From contig CAYLXL010000001.1 of NCBI GenBank assembly GCA_964387745.1, forward strand, positions 81,033 to 145,032: a DNA stretch of 64,000 nucleotides, in the 5' to 3' direction. This document shows positions 33,337 through 42,569 of this stretch, in pieces. Both the position numbers and the translations under genes were made by a program. The notes under the pieces are model-generated. The model was not told the DNA's origin. It was given only the letters and a program-made list of their open reading frames with translations, and ran no database searches. Each line of letters begins with the position of its first letter. Within the stretch, counting starts at the first letter, position 1. The stretch is from JAGOUU01 sp964387745. GTDB lineage: Bacteria > Pseudomonadota > Gammaproteobacteria > JAGOUU01.

Positions 33337-35580
33337 ATGCTGTTAGATGACAATAAAGTTTTTAACCCGAAATATTGGTTTATGAGTATTGTGGGATTTA
33401 TTGTTATTATTGTAGTTTTATGTAATCTATGGCTCTATCGAGAATTTTATATTAATCAGAAAGCTGCCGTCGAAGAAGTGGTCGAGGCTGTTTCTAACGA
33501 GATTAATTATAAGTTAACCACTATCGAAAATCTGTTAATCAGCACTAGTAAAAATTTTAGCAATCAAAATATTGCAGAGCTGTCTGACCAAGAGATTATT
33601 GACAGCTTGAAAGTTCCGAGTGATATTCTCAAATACATAACTAGAATAAAAATAACGCCAATCATACCAAGTAAATCTAATCTTGATAGTATGAGCTTTG
33701 AGCCAATCAAACTGGCTGCAGAAGATGATAAGCTGTATTTTGTTATCGCTAATCGCTTATCAAAGTCGCAAAAGAACGAGAGTATTCAGGTTTATTTTGA
33801 TATTAATGAAATAGCACAAAAATATTTAGCAATAGAACATCGATCGTTTGAATTACAATTTCTATTTAAAATTAGAGATAATGCTCATTATATAAATTAT
33901 TTATTACACAGTAATAAAAATAGCCGCGCACTGAAAATAAATGATATCGCACTTTATAATCTTTTAGACAATAATAATCTAAAGTTATCACAAAATAATT
34001 TTGTGTTGGGTAATCCTGATTGGCAAATCAAAGGTTATCTTAAACAAGAAGCCATCAAGAATTTTATTAAGATATTAATATTAATATCGTTATTATTTAT
34101 ATTGGTGATCTTGTTCATCAGTAATTTAGCCTATCGTAGATTGTGTAATCTAGAGAAAATGAAATCAAAAGCAGTTAGTGATAAAGAGGAGGCTCAAGCC
34201 AAAATAAATTACTTGGCTTATTATGATGGCTTAACCAGGCTGCCAAATAAAACATCATTAATAAGACATTACGATAATATAATTACACACGAAAATCTTT
34301 TTATAAACGATGAATTTAAATTGTTCACGGCCGTTATCAATATACCAATGTTAAAAGAGGTCAATGATACTATTGGTTATCAATATGGTGATCATGCTTT
34401 GATCGGATTTGCCAAAAGGGTGAATGATTTTCTTAATTCGCCAGATGTTAAGAAAAATATTTTACATGGGCAAGATAATGTTTTTTTTCGATCAGGCGGC
34501 AATACTTTTGTATTAAGTATTATTTATAAAAAGAAAAAGCATGGTAAATCACATATTTTGTTTATCACAAATTTCATTAATATGCTTTTGTCTGAGGTTA
34601 CGCAGCCGATAAAAATAAAAGAAGAGGATCTTTATTTTTCTTATTATTCGGGCATAAGTATTTACCCTGATGATTTTAAAAATATAACGCTAGAAAGCAA
34701 TGAAAGTTTATTAAGGTACGCGGAAATCGCAATGAGTGCGGCGCGTAAAAAGGGTTTGAATAAATATATATTTTATTCGGAAGATATCAATACTTCAATG
34801 CTGACTATATTTAATTTAGAAAATGAATTAAAAAGAGCATTAGTAAATAATAAATTAGAATTATTACTGCAACCTCAGGCAAGTTTGAAAAATAATAGAT
34901 TGCGAGGTTTTGAGGCGCTCATACGCTGGCAACGAGAAGACGGTAGCATTGTTTCTCCTGGAACATTTATTCCTATTTTAGAAAAATCTGGTTTGATTGT
35001 GACTGTGGGTGATTGGATTTTAAGAGAGGCTTGTACGCAGGCCATAAAGTTATTAGAACAAGGAATAGAGTTCGAGACATTGTCAGTTAATATATCAGTA
35101 CTGCAGCTACAATCAGAAAACTTTATAGATAGGATGACAGCTATTTTAGATGCGACTATGTTTCCGCATGATAAGTTTGAAATTGAAGTGACTGAAAGTA
35201 TCTTATTTGAAGTTCCAGATAAGATTATTAAAGTGCTCAATGATATTAAAGCTAAAAATATTAAAATAGCTCTCGATGACTTTGGTACAGGGTTCTCGTC
35301 GCTTAGTTATTTAAAGATTTTACCTATAGATTATCTTAAAATTGATAAATCTTTTGTTAATGATTTGCAGGAATCAGGCGATAGTCGGTTGCTTTTGGCC
35401 ATACTAGCTATAGCAAAGAGTATGGGTATATTTTCTATTGTGGAAGGGGTCGAGAGTCGTGATCAGGTCGACTTTTTACGTACAACGAGCTGTGATATAA
35501 TCCAAGGTTATTATGTTAGTAAGGCTTTGAGTTTAAGCGAAGTAATCAAACTGTATAGTGGCAAAATGGATATTCTATAA
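33337..35580 (+). CDS. Membrane GGDEF-EAL protein with degenerate GGDEF and intact EAL
   Basis: Predicted cyclic-di-GMP phosphodiesterase at the inner membrane. A transmembrane helix at about residues 13-33 and a second at about 247-267 bracket a periplasmic sensor region. The GGDEF domain follows but its signature reads SGGNTF (aspartate and glutamate lost), so no cyclase activity is expected. The EAL domain (about residue 490 on) keeps FEALIRW, ESILFE, DDFGTGFSSLSYL, DYLKIDKSF and EGVES, i.e. the catalytic and metal ligands. 747 residues. Adjacent to ettA and glyA with no obvious functional link. Confidence 0.9.
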   Translation: MLLDDNKVFNPKYWFMSIVGFIVIIVVLCNLWLYREFYINQKAAVEEVVEAVSNEINYKLTTIENLLISTSKNFSNQNIAELSDQEIIDSLKVPSDILKYITRIKITPIIPSKSNLDSMSFEPIKLAAEDDKLYFVIANRLSKSQKNESIQVYFDINEIAQKYLAIEHRSFELQFLFKIRDNAHYINYLLHSNKNSRALKINDIALYNLLDNNNLKLSQNNFVLGNPDWQIKGYLKQEAIKNFIKILILISLLFILVILFISNLAYRRLCNLEKMKSKAVSDKEEAQAKINYLAYYDGLTRLPNKTSLIRHYDNIITHENLFINDEFKLFTAVINIPMLKEVNDTIGYQYGDHALIGFAKRVNDFLNSPDVKKNILHGQDNVFFRSGGNTFVLSIIYKKKKHGKSHILFITNFINMLLSEVTQPIKIKEEDLYFSYYSGISIYPDDFKNITLESNESLLRYAEIAMSAARKKGLNKYIFYSEDINTSMLTIFNLENELKRALVNNKLELLLQPQASLKNNRLRGFEALIRWQREDGSIVSPGTFIPILEKSGLIVTVGDWILREACTQAIKLLEQGIEFETLSVNISVLQLQSENFIDRMTAILDATMFPHDKFEIEVTESILFEVPDKIIKVLNDIKAKNIKIALDDFGTGFSSLSYLKILPIDYLKIDKSFVNDLQESGDSRLLLAILAIAKSMGIFSIVEGVESRDQVDFLRTTSCDIIQGYYVSKALSLSEVIKLYSGKMDIL

Positions 35581-35608
35581 AATAATTATAAAATAATAGA
35601 GGATAAAT

Positions 35609-36874
35609 ATGTTTTTAAACCATTCTAATCTATCTTTAAATAATTTTGACCCTGAGATTACTAGAGCTATTGCTGATGAAGAGCGTCGTCAAGAAGATCA
35701 TATAGAGCTTATCGCTTCTGAAAATTATGTTAGTCCTTGGGTTTTAGAGGCTCAAGGCTCTGTTTTAACTAATAAATACGCTGAAGGTTACGCACATAAA
35801 CGTTATTATGGTGGTTGTGAGTACGTTGATGTCGCTGAAGATTTAGCTTGTGAACGGTTAAAACAATTATTTGGTGCGGAATATGTTAACGTCCAGCCAC
35901 ATTCTGGATCACAAGCCAATGCTGCCGTCTTAATGGCCCTATTAAAACCAGGTGATACTATATTAGGAATGAGCTTATCACATGGTGGTCATTTAACTCA
36001 TGGCTCGAAAGTAAATTTTTCCGGTAAGTTATATAATGCTATTTCTTATGGTGTGGATGCTAATGGCTATATAGACTATCAAAATGTCGCTGATTTGGCT
36101 CGCGAGCATAAGCCAAAACTCGTGATTGCAGGTTTTTCTGCTTATTCGCGTAAGATTGACTGGTCAAAGTTTAGAGAAATTGCTGATTCAGTTGGTGCGT
36201 ATCTATTGGTAGATATGGCGCATGTGGCTGGGTTAGTCGCAACTGGTCTGTACCCAAGCCCGATTCCCTATGCAGATGTTTGTACATCTACAACACATAA
36301 AACTCTTCGCGGTCCACGAGGAGGGATAATTCTAGCCAAGTCAAATACTGAAATTACCAAAAAAATTAATTCAGAGGTTTTCCCTGGTATTCAAGGCGGG
36401 CCATTGATGCATGTGATTGCAGCCAAAGCGGTAGCTTTTAAAGAAGCTCTTGATCCTAGTTTTAAACAGTACCAACAGCAAGTGATCAACAATGCTAAAA
36501 CCATGGCTGAAGTTTTAGTAAAACGATCTTATCCAGTAGTTTCTGGTGGCACAGACAACCATTTAGTTTTAGTGTCTTTTTTAAATAAAGAATTAACCGG
36601 TAAAGATGCTGAGGCAGCTTTAGGTCAGGCTAATATTACCGTTAATAAAAACTCAGTGCCTAACGATACTCGTTCCCCATTTATTACTAGTGGCCTTAGA
36701 ATGGGGACGCCAGCGATTACTACTCGTGGTTTTAAAGAAAAAGAGACTAGTGACCTTACTCATTGGATTTGCGATATTCTGGATGATATCGCTGATTTAG
36801 ATAAGATTGCGACAATTAAACAACAAGCATTAAATTTATGTAAGCTGCACCCTGTTTATATAAAGAGCAAATAA
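35609..36874 (+). CDS. glyA: Serine hydroxymethyltransferase
   Basis: PLP enzyme interconverting serine and glycine with tetrahydrofolate. The Schiff-base lysine lies in TSTTHKTLRGPRGG; other signatures are ELIASENYVSP, NKYAEGYAHKRYYGGCEYVD and VNVQPHSGSQANAAV. 421 residues, full length. AGAGGA upstream is a good ribosome binding site. nrdR follows after 17 bp, the usual gammaproteobacterial order. It complements the glycine cleavage system encoded 14 kb upstream. Confidence 0.97.
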   Translation: MFLNHSNLSLNNFDPEITRAIADEERRQEDHIELIASENYVSPWVLEAQGSVLTNKYAEGYAHKRYYGGCEYVDVAEDLACERLKQLFGAEYVNVQPHSGSQANAAVLMALLKPGDTILGMSLSHGGHLTHGSKVNFSGKLYNAISYGVDANGYIDYQNVADLAREHKPKLVIAGFSAYSRKIDWSKFREIADSVGAYLLVDMAHVAGLVATGLYPSPIPYADVCTSTTHKTLRGPRGGIILAKSNTEITKKINSEVFPGIQGGPLMHVIAAKAVAFKEALDPSFKQYQQQVINNAKTMAEVLVKRSYPVVSGGTDNHLVLVSFLNKELTGKDAEAALGQANITVNKNSVPNDTRSPFITSGLRMGTPAITTRGFKEKETSDLTHWICDILDDIADLDKIATIKQQALNLCKLHPVYIKSK

Positions 36875-36891
36875 TTTATAGGGAGATTCCT

Positions 36892-37341
36892 ATGCGTTGT
36901 CCATTTTGTAATGTGCACGATACCAAAGTTATCGATTCAAGATTATCAGGCGAGGGTGATCAGATCAGACGCAGGCGTGAATGCATAGAATGCCAAGAGA
37001 GGTTCACGACTTATGAAAACGTTGAGTTAACTTTGCCGCGAGTAGTTAAACGCGGCGGCGATCGGGAAATGTTTTCTGTCGATAAATTAAGATCAGGTTT
37101 TTTACATGCTCTGCAGAAAAGAGCGGTATCAACTGATTTGGTCGAAAAATCAATTAACAAAATTTTACATAAGCTAAGAACTTCTGGCGATCGTGAGATC
37201 AGTTCACAGGCTATTGGCGAGTGGGTGATGACAGAACTAAAAGATCTGGATCAAGTAGCTTATGTACGTTTTGCTTCTGTGTATCGTTCGTTTAAAGATT
37301 TAGATGCGTTTAGGAAAGAAATTGATAAGTTGTCAATATAA
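36892..37341 (+). CDS. nrdR: Transcriptional repressor NrdR
   Basis: Represses ribonucleotide reductase genes in response to bound ATP/dATP. A zinc ribbon (MRCPFC...RRRECIECQERFTTYE) is followed by an ATP-cone domain (PRVVKRGGDREMFSVDKLRSGF...). 149 residues, standard. In related genomes ribD follows directly; here an accessory block of about 2.2 kb is inserted. Confidence 0.97.
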   Translation: MRCPFCNVHDTKVIDSRLSGEGDQIRRRRECIECQERFTTYENVELTLPRVVKRGGDREMFSVDKLRSGFLHALQKRAVSTDLVEKSINKILHKLRTSGDREISSQAIGEWVMTELKDLDQVAYVRFASVYRSFKDLDAFRKEIDKLSI

Positions 37342-37374
37342 TTAGTTGAACTAAGGCAATTATTAAAATTCAGG

Positions 37375-37394
37375 ATCAATCATAATCAATCATA
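37375..37394 (+). repeat. Two tandem copies of a 10-bp unit before the BRO-N gene
   Basis: ATCAATCATA occurs twice in a row, directly before the ribosome binding site of the next gene. It could be an operator or simple slippage. Confidence 0.5.
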
Positions 37395-37398
37395 GGAT

Positions 37399-38256
37399 AT
37401 GACTATGAACCAAAATGATGATATAACAATATTTGAAGAATATAAAATTAGACGTATCTATGATGAAGAAACCGAAACCTGGCTGTTCTCAGTTATTGAT
37501 ATTATACAGGTTTTAATTCAACAACCTGATTATCAAGCAGCTAGGAAATATTGGAAGGTATTGAAAGGTAGGTTAAGAAAAGAAGGTAGCGAAGTGGTAA
37601 CAGAATGTTACCAGTTGAAAATGTTAGCAGAAGATGGCAAATTAAGGCTAACTGACACTGCAAATGCAGAGACCATATTACGTCTCATTCAATCTATCCC
37701 CAGCCCAAAAGCTGAGCCTATTAAATTATGGCTGGCTAAAGTCGGTTACCAGCGAATTCAAGAAATGGCTGATCCAGCAAGATCGCTAGATCGAGCTAGA
37801 GAAACCTGGAAAAAGATTGGCCACAGTGAGAAGTGGATTCAGCAACGTATGATGGGGCAGGAAACACGTAATAAACTAACTGACTACTGGACAGAGCATG
37901 GTATAAGAAAACGTGATGAATTTGCAATATTGACTAATATTATCCATCAAGAATGGGCAGAAATTACTATCAAAGAGCATAAAGCCGTCAAGGGTTTAAA
38001 AACACAAAATTTACGTGACCATATGAGTGAAGCGGAATTAATCTTCACTGCTCTGGCGGAATTAACTACTAGAGAAATAGCAGAAAATATTAATGCCACC
38101 GGAATGGAAGAGAATAAAGTAGCTAGTAAAAAAGGTGGTCATGTTGCCAAAAAAGCTCGTTTAGATTTCGAAAATGAAACAGGTAAGAAAGTTATAACCA
38201 AAGATAATTTTTTACCAGCAACAAAATCACACAAAAAACTAGTTCATGAAAGTTAA
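37399..38256 (+). CDS. BRO-N domain (phage antirepressor-like) protein
   Basis: Conserved mobile-element protein with an N-terminal BRO domain (residues about 12-110, TWLFSVIDIIQVL...ARKYWKVLKGRLRKEGSE). The following PSPKAEPIKLWLAKVGYQRIQE and LRDHMSEAELIFTALAELTTREIA segments are typical of this widespread family found in prophages, plasmids and genomic islands. Its role is unproven; homologues are annotated as antirepressors. It shares distant N-terminal relationship with DinD-type proteins. It starts the accessory block between nrdR and ribD. 285 residues, intact. Confidence 0.85.
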   Translation: MTMNQNDDITIFEEYKIRRIYDEETETWLFSVIDIIQVLIQQPDYQAARKYWKVLKGRLRKEGSEVVTECYQLKMLAEDGKLRLTDTANAETILRLIQSIPSPKAEPIKLWLAKVGYQRIQEMADPARSLDRARETWKKIGHSEKWIQQRMMGQETRNKLTDYWTEHGIRKRDEFAILTNIIHQEWAEITIKEHKAVKGLKTQNLRDHMSEAELIFTALAELTTREIAENINATGMEENKVASKKGGHVAKKARLDFENETGKKVITKDNFLPATKSHKKLVHES

Positions 38257-38325
38257 AGATTATTTAATATTTAAGAACTTCTAGGAGCATGCAGCTGTAT
38301 CTATTGCGATTAAGATGCTGAAGTA

Positions 38326-38877
38326 ATGAGTAAAAATAAACTTATAGTTATCTCTGGCTGCTCGAGTGGTGGTAAATCTACATTAATCGCAGAGTTAAAG
38401 CTCAATGGTTATACTACTTTACAGGAAGTAGGCAGAGAGATAGTAAAAGAACAATTAGCATTAAATAGTAATCTGCTTCCTTGGCAAGACATGAATGGCT
38501 TTTGTGATCGGATGATTTCAAGATCTATTACTTGTTATCATGAAGCAGCTAAGCTTAATAATGTTAAAGACAATGTTATATTTTTTGATAGATCGTTTCT
38601 AGAAGGTGTAAGTTATTTTCAATCTATAAATATTGATCAATATAACTATTTGATTGATGATATGAGATTTTATCCAACTATTTTTATGACTCCTCCATGG
38701 AAAGAGATCTTTTGTGAAGATGTGGAGCGAAAAAATAGTTTTGAAAGTTCTGTTCAAGAATATGAGCGATTATTAAAATTTTACCATAAGTATGCTTATG
38801 TCCCTGTAGAGCTTCCAAAATTGGATGTCAAAGAAAGATTTGAATTCGTAATGTCGCAACTTGATTTAAAAAATTAA
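38326..38877 (+). CDS. Small AAA-type ATPase (AAA_28-like)
   Basis: P-loop protein of 183 residues. Walker A is SGCSSGGKSTLI near the N-terminus, a Walker B-like FFDRSFLEG lies near residue 87 and an EVGREIVKEQL segment follows the P-loop, as in predicted ATPases of COG3911. It could be a small-molecule or nucleotide kinase; substrate unknown. It converges with and overlaps the antitoxin gene by four bases. Confidence 0.75.
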   Translation: MSKNKLIVISGCSSGGKSTLIAELKLNGYTTLQEVGREIVKEQLALNSNLLPWQDMNGFCDRMISRSITCYHEAAKLNNVKDNVIFFDRSFLEGVSYFQSINIDQYNYLIDDMRFYPTIFMTPPWKEIFCEDVERKNSFESSVQEYERLLKFYHKYAYVPVELPKLDVKERFEFVMSQLDLKN

Positions 38878-39176
38878 GATCCTGTTTTTTGCAGGACAAT
38901 TTTAAGTTTACACCCAACTGCCTTTGCGTACCTACGTAATGTTTCAACCGAAGGCGAATGTTTGGAGGCATTACTACCACCTTCTAACCTTGAAATTACT
39001 GAAGGGGATGTATGCATGAGAGCAGCTACTTCAGATTGCGTTTTACCGGCTATTTTTCGAGCTTTAATCAATTCAGCTATAAGAGCAAACTCTTCTTCTA
39101 GATTATCATAAGCCTCTTTTATTACAGGATCCTTTAAAACTTTTTTCTTAAATTTATCATGTGTTGGTCTATTCAT
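38874..39176 (-). CDS. HigA-like XRE-family antitoxin
   Basis: DNA-binding antitoxin of a HigBA-type system, translated downstream of its toxin. The helix-turn-helix is in GKTQSEVAALMHTSPSVISRLEGG, followed by HSPSVETLRRYAKAVGCKL, a phrase common in antitoxins paired with Gp49-like toxins. 100 residues. It overlaps the toxin gene by eight bases. Confidence 0.9.
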   Translation of the reverse strand: MNRPTHDKFKKKVLKDPVIKEAYDNLEEEFALIAELIKARKIAGKTQSEVAALMHTSPSVISRLEGGSNASKHSPSVETLRRYAKAVGCKLKIVLQKTGS

Positions 39177-39495
39177 TTTTTGTCTCTCGCATTCTTTTAT
39201 ATGCTATCTTGAGCTCATTCTGTGGAGTCTTTTGTGTCTTTTTTATAAAACTATGCAAAATGACTATTTCTTTATTAACTAGCGTACAATAAAAAACCCT
39301 TCCAATACCTTCTTGTGCTTGCACTCTAATTTCAAATAATCCATGTCCGATGGCCTTTGTAAATGGCATTCCTAAATTAGGACCATTAAGTTCAATTAAA
39401 TCGGTCATTCTCAAATACTTGGCTAATAAATTTTTTGGCCACGCTAAGAGAGTTTTTTGAATATCATTAGAAAAATAAGTTATTGTATATTTCAT
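39169..39495 (-). CDS. HigB/Gp49-like RelE-superfamily toxin
   Basis: Probable ribosome-dependent mRNA interferase. The segments GHGLFEIRVQAQEGIGRVFYC and VILHSFIKKTQKTPQNELKIAYKRM are the family core (Gp49-like, formerly DUF891), with the conserved basic residues of the active-site region. 108 residues, full length. The toxin-first order is typical of higBA. The sequence upstream is rich in AT dyads (GCATATATGC at 39503-39512), a plausible autoregulatory operator. Confidence 0.9.
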   Translation of the reverse strand: MKYTITYFSNDIQKTLLAWPKNLLAKYLRMTDLIELNGPNLGMPFTKAIGHGLFEIRVQAQEGIGRVFYCTLVNKEIVILHSFIKKTQKTPQNELKIAYKRMRETKNE

Positions 39496-39625
39496 AAATA
39501 TAGCATATATGCGAATATATTGTCAAATATGAGATATTGTAACTTGTTGATATAAAATTGTCACGTATTTACTCACTAGAGTTTTAAAGATATACTGATT
39601 TCTTTGAATTTTATCTAATTACTAT

Positions 39626-40777
39626 ATGAGCAGTAACTTTACCTCTCACGAAGACTACATGTGCTTAGCCCTTGATTTAGCAGAGCAAGCTCGCGGCTGT
39701 ACAGCTCCTAATCCTTTGGTAGGCTGCGTCATAGTAAAATATAATAAAATTATAGGCCAAGGGTTTCATCAAAAGGCGGGTTGTGCGCATGCAGAAGCAG
39801 CTGCTATCAAAGATTTTCAGTTAAATTACAGTCATTATTCTAGTCTAGAGGGTTCTACTGTTTATGTGACTTTAGAACCATGCTGCCATATGGGTAAAAC
39901 GGGGCCATGCGTTGATCTGTTAATTCAAAATAAGATTAAAGCCGTAGTAATTGCTATGGTTGACCCCAATCCTCTTGTAGCCGGTAAGGGGATTACAAAA
40001 CTAAAACAGGCAGGAATTGATGTTATTTTAGGGGTAGGTGAAGCAAGGGCTCAGGCTCTAAATTCAGGCTTTATCTCGCGTATGAGCAAAAATAGACCAT
40101 ATATACGTAGCAAGATTGCAGCCAGCCTTGATGGCCATATTGCTCTTGCCAATGGTGAGTCTAAATGGATTACCAACTCATTAAGCAGACAGGATGTGCA
40201 TCAATATAGAAGTTACAGTGATGCAATTGTTACTACTGCTGCTACAGTGATGGCTGATAATCCTGCGTTAACTGTAAGATGTCATCAGAGTCGAATGATA
40301 AAGCAGCCTTTACGTGTGGTTATCGACAAAGATTTAAGTACTGATCCTTCAGCACAAATTTACCAAGAACAAGAAAAAGCGAAGACTATTATAGTCTCTC
40401 TTGAATGCTCATATAATGATAGTAATAAACTTAATAAATTCAAAGAGTTAGATATCGAGGTTATCTGTCTGCCAGAGGACAATAATAATCCTAGTAAAAT
40501 TAATATGTTGAAGTTATGGGAATTATTGGCTGAGCTAGATTGTAATGATGTGTTTATAGAAGCTGGCGGTCGTTTCAACGGTTATTTATTAGTTAATCAG
40601 CTAGTAGATGAATGGATTGTCTATCAATCGGGGGTGATTATGGGGCCGGGGGCACAAAATATGTTCGGTATTGAATTACAGGGTTCCATGTCTAACCTAA
40701 TTAAGTTAAAATGTGAACAAATTAAACAATTCGAAGACAATTGGCGATTAATCTTAAAACCATGTTTACCGGAATAA
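39626..40777 (+). CDS. ribD: Riboflavin biosynthesis deaminase/reductase RibD
   Basis: Bifunctional enzyme for steps two and three of riboflavin synthesis. The N-terminal deaminase zinc ligands are in CAHAEAAA and PCCHMGKTGPC; the C-terminal reductase starts around RPYIRSKIAASLDG and includes VFIEAGGRFNGYLL. 383 residues. It begins the riboflavin-nusB-thiL operon. No FMN riboswitch is recognisable upstream. Its end overlaps the next gene by 16 bases. Confidence 0.96.
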   Translation: MSSNFTSHEDYMCLALDLAEQARGCTAPNPLVGCVIVKYNKIIGQGFHQKAGCAHAEAAAIKDFQLNYSHYSSLEGSTVYVTLEPCCHMGKTGPCVDLLIQNKIKAVVIAMVDPNPLVAGKGITKLKQAGIDVILGVGEARAQALNSGFISRMSKNRPYIRSKIAASLDGHIALANGESKWITNSLSRQDVHQYRSYSDAIVTTAATVMADNPALTVRCHQSRMIKQPLRVVIDKDLSTDPSAQIYQEQEKAKTIIVSLECSYNDSNKLNKFKELDIEVICLPEDNNNPSKINMLKLWELLAELDCNDVFIEAGGRFNGYLLVNQLVDEWIVYQSGVIMGPGAQNMFGIELQGSMSNLIKLKCEQIKQFEDNWRLILKPCLPE

Positions 40778-42066
40778 TTACTTATACAGGCAAAATAGCT
40801 GCAGCCCCTGATATCAATAAGTGTGGTAAAGTTACTATTAGTGTGCCAGCAGAGTTTATCCAAGATATTAAGTTTGGTGATAGCATAGCGGTAGATGGGG
40901 TTTGTCTAACTGTAATAGATTTTGCAGATGATTATTTTATTACGGAGATATCACCTGAAACTGTAAACAAGACGACTTTTAATCGTTTGACTCCAGGCTA
41001 TGAAGTCAATTTAGAAAAGTCTTTAAAATTTGGTGATCATATTGACGGGCATTTAGTTTCAGGTCATATAGATACGGTGGCCACGGTTACAAACATAGAA
41101 GAAATCAGCAACAATAAAAAACTGGTTTTTAGTATCCATAATAGTTATTTAAAATTTATCGCTTTCAAAGGCTCTGTGTGTATTAATGGCGTGAGCCTAA
41201 CTGTTAATCACGTTGATATGCAACAAAGTTGTTTTGTCGTTAATGTGATCCCTTATAGTTTAGAAAAAACTAATCTGAATGATTTACAGATAGGTTCTCG
41301 TGTCAATATTGAAGTTGATATGCTAGCGCGCTACAGCGTGAACTATTTAGCAAATACCAAAGCTGAAGAACTTACGTATGCAGATTATCAAACTATCATT
41401 ACTGCAGCGTCAACTAAATTTAATACAACTGAAGAAATATTAGCTGACTTTGCTATGGGTAAAATGGTTATTATGGTCGACAACGAGGATCGCGAAAACG
41501 AAGGTGATTTAATCGTAGCAGGTGAAAAAGTTACAGCAGAACATATTAACTTTATGGCAAAAAACGCTCGTGGTTTAATTTGTTTAGTGCTCTCAGAAGA
41601 ACGTTGTACCCAATTAGATTTGCCTTTAATGGTTGACCCAAAAAATAATAATACAGTATTCAAAACAAGATTCACTGTATCTATTGAAGCAGCAACAGGT
41701 GTTACTACGGGTATATCTGCAGCAGATAGAGCAAGAACAATTCAAGTTTGTGCACAGCCAGATGTTAAAGCAAGTGATATCGTTAAGCCGGGGCATATTT
41801 TTCCATTAATGGCGCAGCCAGGTGGTGTGTTAACACGAGCAGGGCATACCGAAGCTTGTGCTGATTTAGCAAAATTAACTAATCTTGAGCCTGCCGTTGT
41901 TCTAGTAGAAATATTAAACGATGATGGTACGATGGCACGTCGTGATGATCTATTAGTATTCGCTAAACGTCATGGTATAAAAATTGGTACAATAGCAGAT
42001 TTAATTAGTTATAGATTAAACCATGAAAACACAATAGAGGCTAAGTTGGCAGGGGAATTATTATAA
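40762..42066 (+). CDS. Riboflavin synthase fused to 3,4-dihydroxy-2-butanone-4-phosphate synthase
   Basis: One reading frame joins RibE and RibB. Residues 1-200 are riboflavin synthase alpha, with the two lumazine-binding repeats (MFTGIITYTGKI...GVCLTV and DGHLVSGHIDTVATV...INGVSLTVNHV). Residues about 215-430 are DHBP synthase, with the acidic loop VDNEDRENEGDLI, the TGVTTGISAADRA segment and QPGGVLTRAGHTEA. There is no GTP cyclohydrolase II domain. I start at ATG 40762, because MFTGII is the invariant beginning of RibE; an upstream TTG would add seven residues. The common fusion is RibB with RibA; RibE-RibB is unusual. Confidence 0.93.
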   Translation: MFTGIITYTGKIAAAPDINKCGKVTISVPAEFIQDIKFGDSIAVDGVCLTVIDFADDYFITEISPETVNKTTFNRLTPGYEVNLEKSLKFGDHIDGHLVSGHIDTVATVTNIEEISNNKKLVFSIHNSYLKFIAFKGSVCINGVSLTVNHVDMQQSCFVVNVIPYSLEKTNLNDLQIGSRVNIEVDMLARYSVNYLANTKAEELTYADYQTIITAASTKFNTTEEILADFAMGKMVIMVDNEDRENEGDLIVAGEKVTAEHINFMAKNARGLICLVLSEERCTQLDLPLMVDPKNNNTVFKTRFTVSIEAATGVTTGISAADRARTIQVCAQPDVKASDIVKPGHIFPLMAQPGGVLTRAGHTEACADLAKLTNLEPAVVLVEILNDDGTMARRDDLLVFAKRHGIKIGTIADLISYRLNHENTIEAKLAGELL

Positions 42067-42569
42067 TGTTTAATCAATCAAGTAATATTAATATTCTCGA
42101 TACGAGTTTTGATTTAGCAGCTGCAAAAAATTTTAAAATAGCAATTGTTGCTGGTAAGTTTAATAGTTTTATTGTCGACAATTTGATTAAGGGCTGTGTT
42201 GAAAGCTTAAACAGTTATGGTATTACTAATAATCAATTAGATATTATTTACGTACCCGGTGCCATGGAAATACCATTAGCGGTACAGAATGTAATCAAAA
42301 GACACAATATTGATGGCGTCGTTGCGTTAGGTTGTGTAATCCGTGGAGCAACTCCACACTTTGATTATGTCGCAGGAGAATGTGCATCTGGCTTAAGCAG
42401 ATTGGCACTTGAATATAACAAGCCAGTAGGCTTTGGTGTTTTGACCACAGACACGATAGAGCAGGCTATCGAACGTGCTGGCTGTAAAGCTGGCAACAAA
42501 GGTAGTGACGCCGCGCTTGCTGTGATCAACATGATAAATTTGATTAATAAACTAAAAGTAGAGCAATAA
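42066..42569 (+). CDS. ribH: 6,7-dimethyl-8-ribityllumazine synthase
   Basis: Condenses the RibD product with the RibB product to form lumazine. Key segments are IAIVAGKFNSFIVDNLIKG, VPGAMEIPLAVQ, GCVIRGATPHFDYVAGE and PVGFGVLTTDTIEQAIERAG. 167 residues. One-base overlap with the genes on both sides shows translational coupling. Confidence 0.96.
   Translation: MFNQSSNINILDTSFDLAAAKNFKIAIVAGKFNSFIVDNLIKGCVESLNSYGITNNQLDIIYVPGAMEIPLAVQNVIKRHNIDGVVALGCVIRGATPHFDYVAGECASGLSRLALEYNKPVGFGVLTTDTIEQAIERAGCKAGNKGSDAALAVINMINLINKLKVEQ

Noticed and set aside
38253..38267. TTAA-N7-TTAA spacing before the small ATPase gene
   Set aside because: It lacks the G/C positions of TTAAG-N6-TTAAG, overlaps the end of the preceding gene and has no -10 at the right distance; probably chance.
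39497..39526. TTGACA/TATATT promoter for the HigBA-like pair on the minus strand
   Set aside because: The -10 would lie two bases before the toxin start codon, placing the transcript start inside the gene; possible only if the true start is later, so not listed as a promoter.
39496..39625. FMN riboswitch before ribD
   Set aside because: No RFN-element segments can be recognised in the 130 bp.
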